A stretch of 6,753 bases of DNA, from NCBI GenBank assembly GCA_947175305.1, contig CAMWMO010000087.1, forward strand, positions 1 to 6,753, in the 5' to 3' direction. The position numbers were made by a program, and so were the translations under genes. Shown in pieces: positions 6,601 to 6,753 of the stretch. This stretch comes from an uncultured Lachnospiraceae bacterium. GTDB lineage: Bacteria; Bacillota; Clostridia; Lachnospirales; Lachnospiraceae. Positions within the stretch are counted from its first letter, which is position 1. Each line of letters opens with the position of its first letter. The notes under the pieces were generated by a model. That model was not told where the DNA came from and did not search any database. It worked only from the letters and a program-made list of their open reading frames with translations.

Positions 6601-6753
6601 TTACTCTGTCACACGAACCGGGATTACAAGACAGTCCCAGTCTTTCAAAGGCTCATTGTTCCTCACCGCATCCACAAGCCCCTCTGTGGTTGTGAGTTTA
6701 CCGACCTTGGTATAATCCCCTTCGATCTGTGCATCCTGATAAAATAAAATCAC
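6601..6753 (-). CDS. C-terminal 50 residues of a protein, tentatively cyclophilin-like (cut by window edge)
   Basis: From the right edge the minus strand reads 50 open codons ending at a TAA (6603-6601). The piece starts VILFYQDAQIEGDYTKVGKL, then TTTEGLVDAVRNNEPLKDW, and ends VIPVRVTE. The pattern of a beta strand ('ILFY'), a short loop, a 'Y..VGK' strand, a helix ('TEGLVDAV') and a closing strand resembles the C-terminus of cyclophilin-type peptidyl-prolyl isomerases ('DG.YT.FGKV.EG...VD.I') and also the bacterial cyclophilin-like fold domain ('..LFY....SYT.LGKI'). I cannot tell these apart from 50 residues, and another fold is possible. That it is coding is supported by the uninterrupted frame, the natural-looking composition and the position 53 bases ahead of the hydrolase in the same direction. 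The start lies outside the window. Confidence 0.55.
   Translation of the reverse strand: MILFYQDAQIEGDYTKVGKLTTTEGLVDAVRNNEPLKDWDCLVIPVRVTE

Noticed and set aside
5962..6715. Two overlapping plus-strand open frames opposite the hydrolase (5962-6363 and 6275-6715)
   Set aside because: They are Pro/Arg/Ser/Cys-rich, lack a ribosome binding site or domain, and run antisense to a hydrolase with all its catalytic residues.

Overview
The window is a compact, single-direction gene block. All seven supported genes lie on the minus strand, so transcription runs from the right edge to the left edge. The base composition is moderate by eye. Shine-Dalgarno sites are strong (AAAGGAG, AAGGAG, GAGGTGA), the hydrolase is a lipoprotein with a Gram-positive-style lipobox, and the protein families point to a Firmicute of the class Clostridia, most likely a gut Lachnospiraceae-type bacterium. 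The organism is inferred from protein character only; no rRNA or other taxonomic marker is present.

Layout in order of transcription: (1) the last 50 codons of a protein with a cyclophilin-like C-terminus (6753-6601, cut by the window edge); (2) a secreted lipoprotein of the choloylglycine hydrolase / linear amide C-N hydrolase type, with an internal nucleophilic cysteine (6547-5399); (3) a CapK/PaaK-type adenylate-forming ligase (5331-3955); (4) a LysE-family exporter (3977-3345), overlapping the ligase by 23 bases; (5) a MacB/LolD-type ABC ATPase (3363-2602), overlapping the exporter gene by 19 bases; (6) its large FtsX-type permease (2600-264), starting one base after the ATPase stop; (7) the start of a DUF3737 protein (230-1, cut by the edge). 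The gaps are 53, 67 and 33 bases and the other three junctions overlap or nearly touch. I see no convincing internal promoter or terminator, so the whole window is probably one operon or part of one.

The core is the chain ligase, LysE exporter, ABC ATPase and ABC permease, which are joined by overlaps or near-contact and are probably translationally coupled. With the amidase-type lipoprotein just upstream, the set contains an enzyme that activates a carboxylic acid as an acyl adenylate, two different export systems, and an outer-surface enzyme that cleaves amide bonds. One reading is a small-molecule pathway in which an acyl amide or amino-acid-like compound is made inside, exported and trimmed outside. 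Another is scavenging or detoxification of an external amide. The sequence fixes the families but not the substrate. No RNA genes, mobile elements, CRISPR arrays or DNA repeats were seen, and no stretch over 300 bases lacks a gene.
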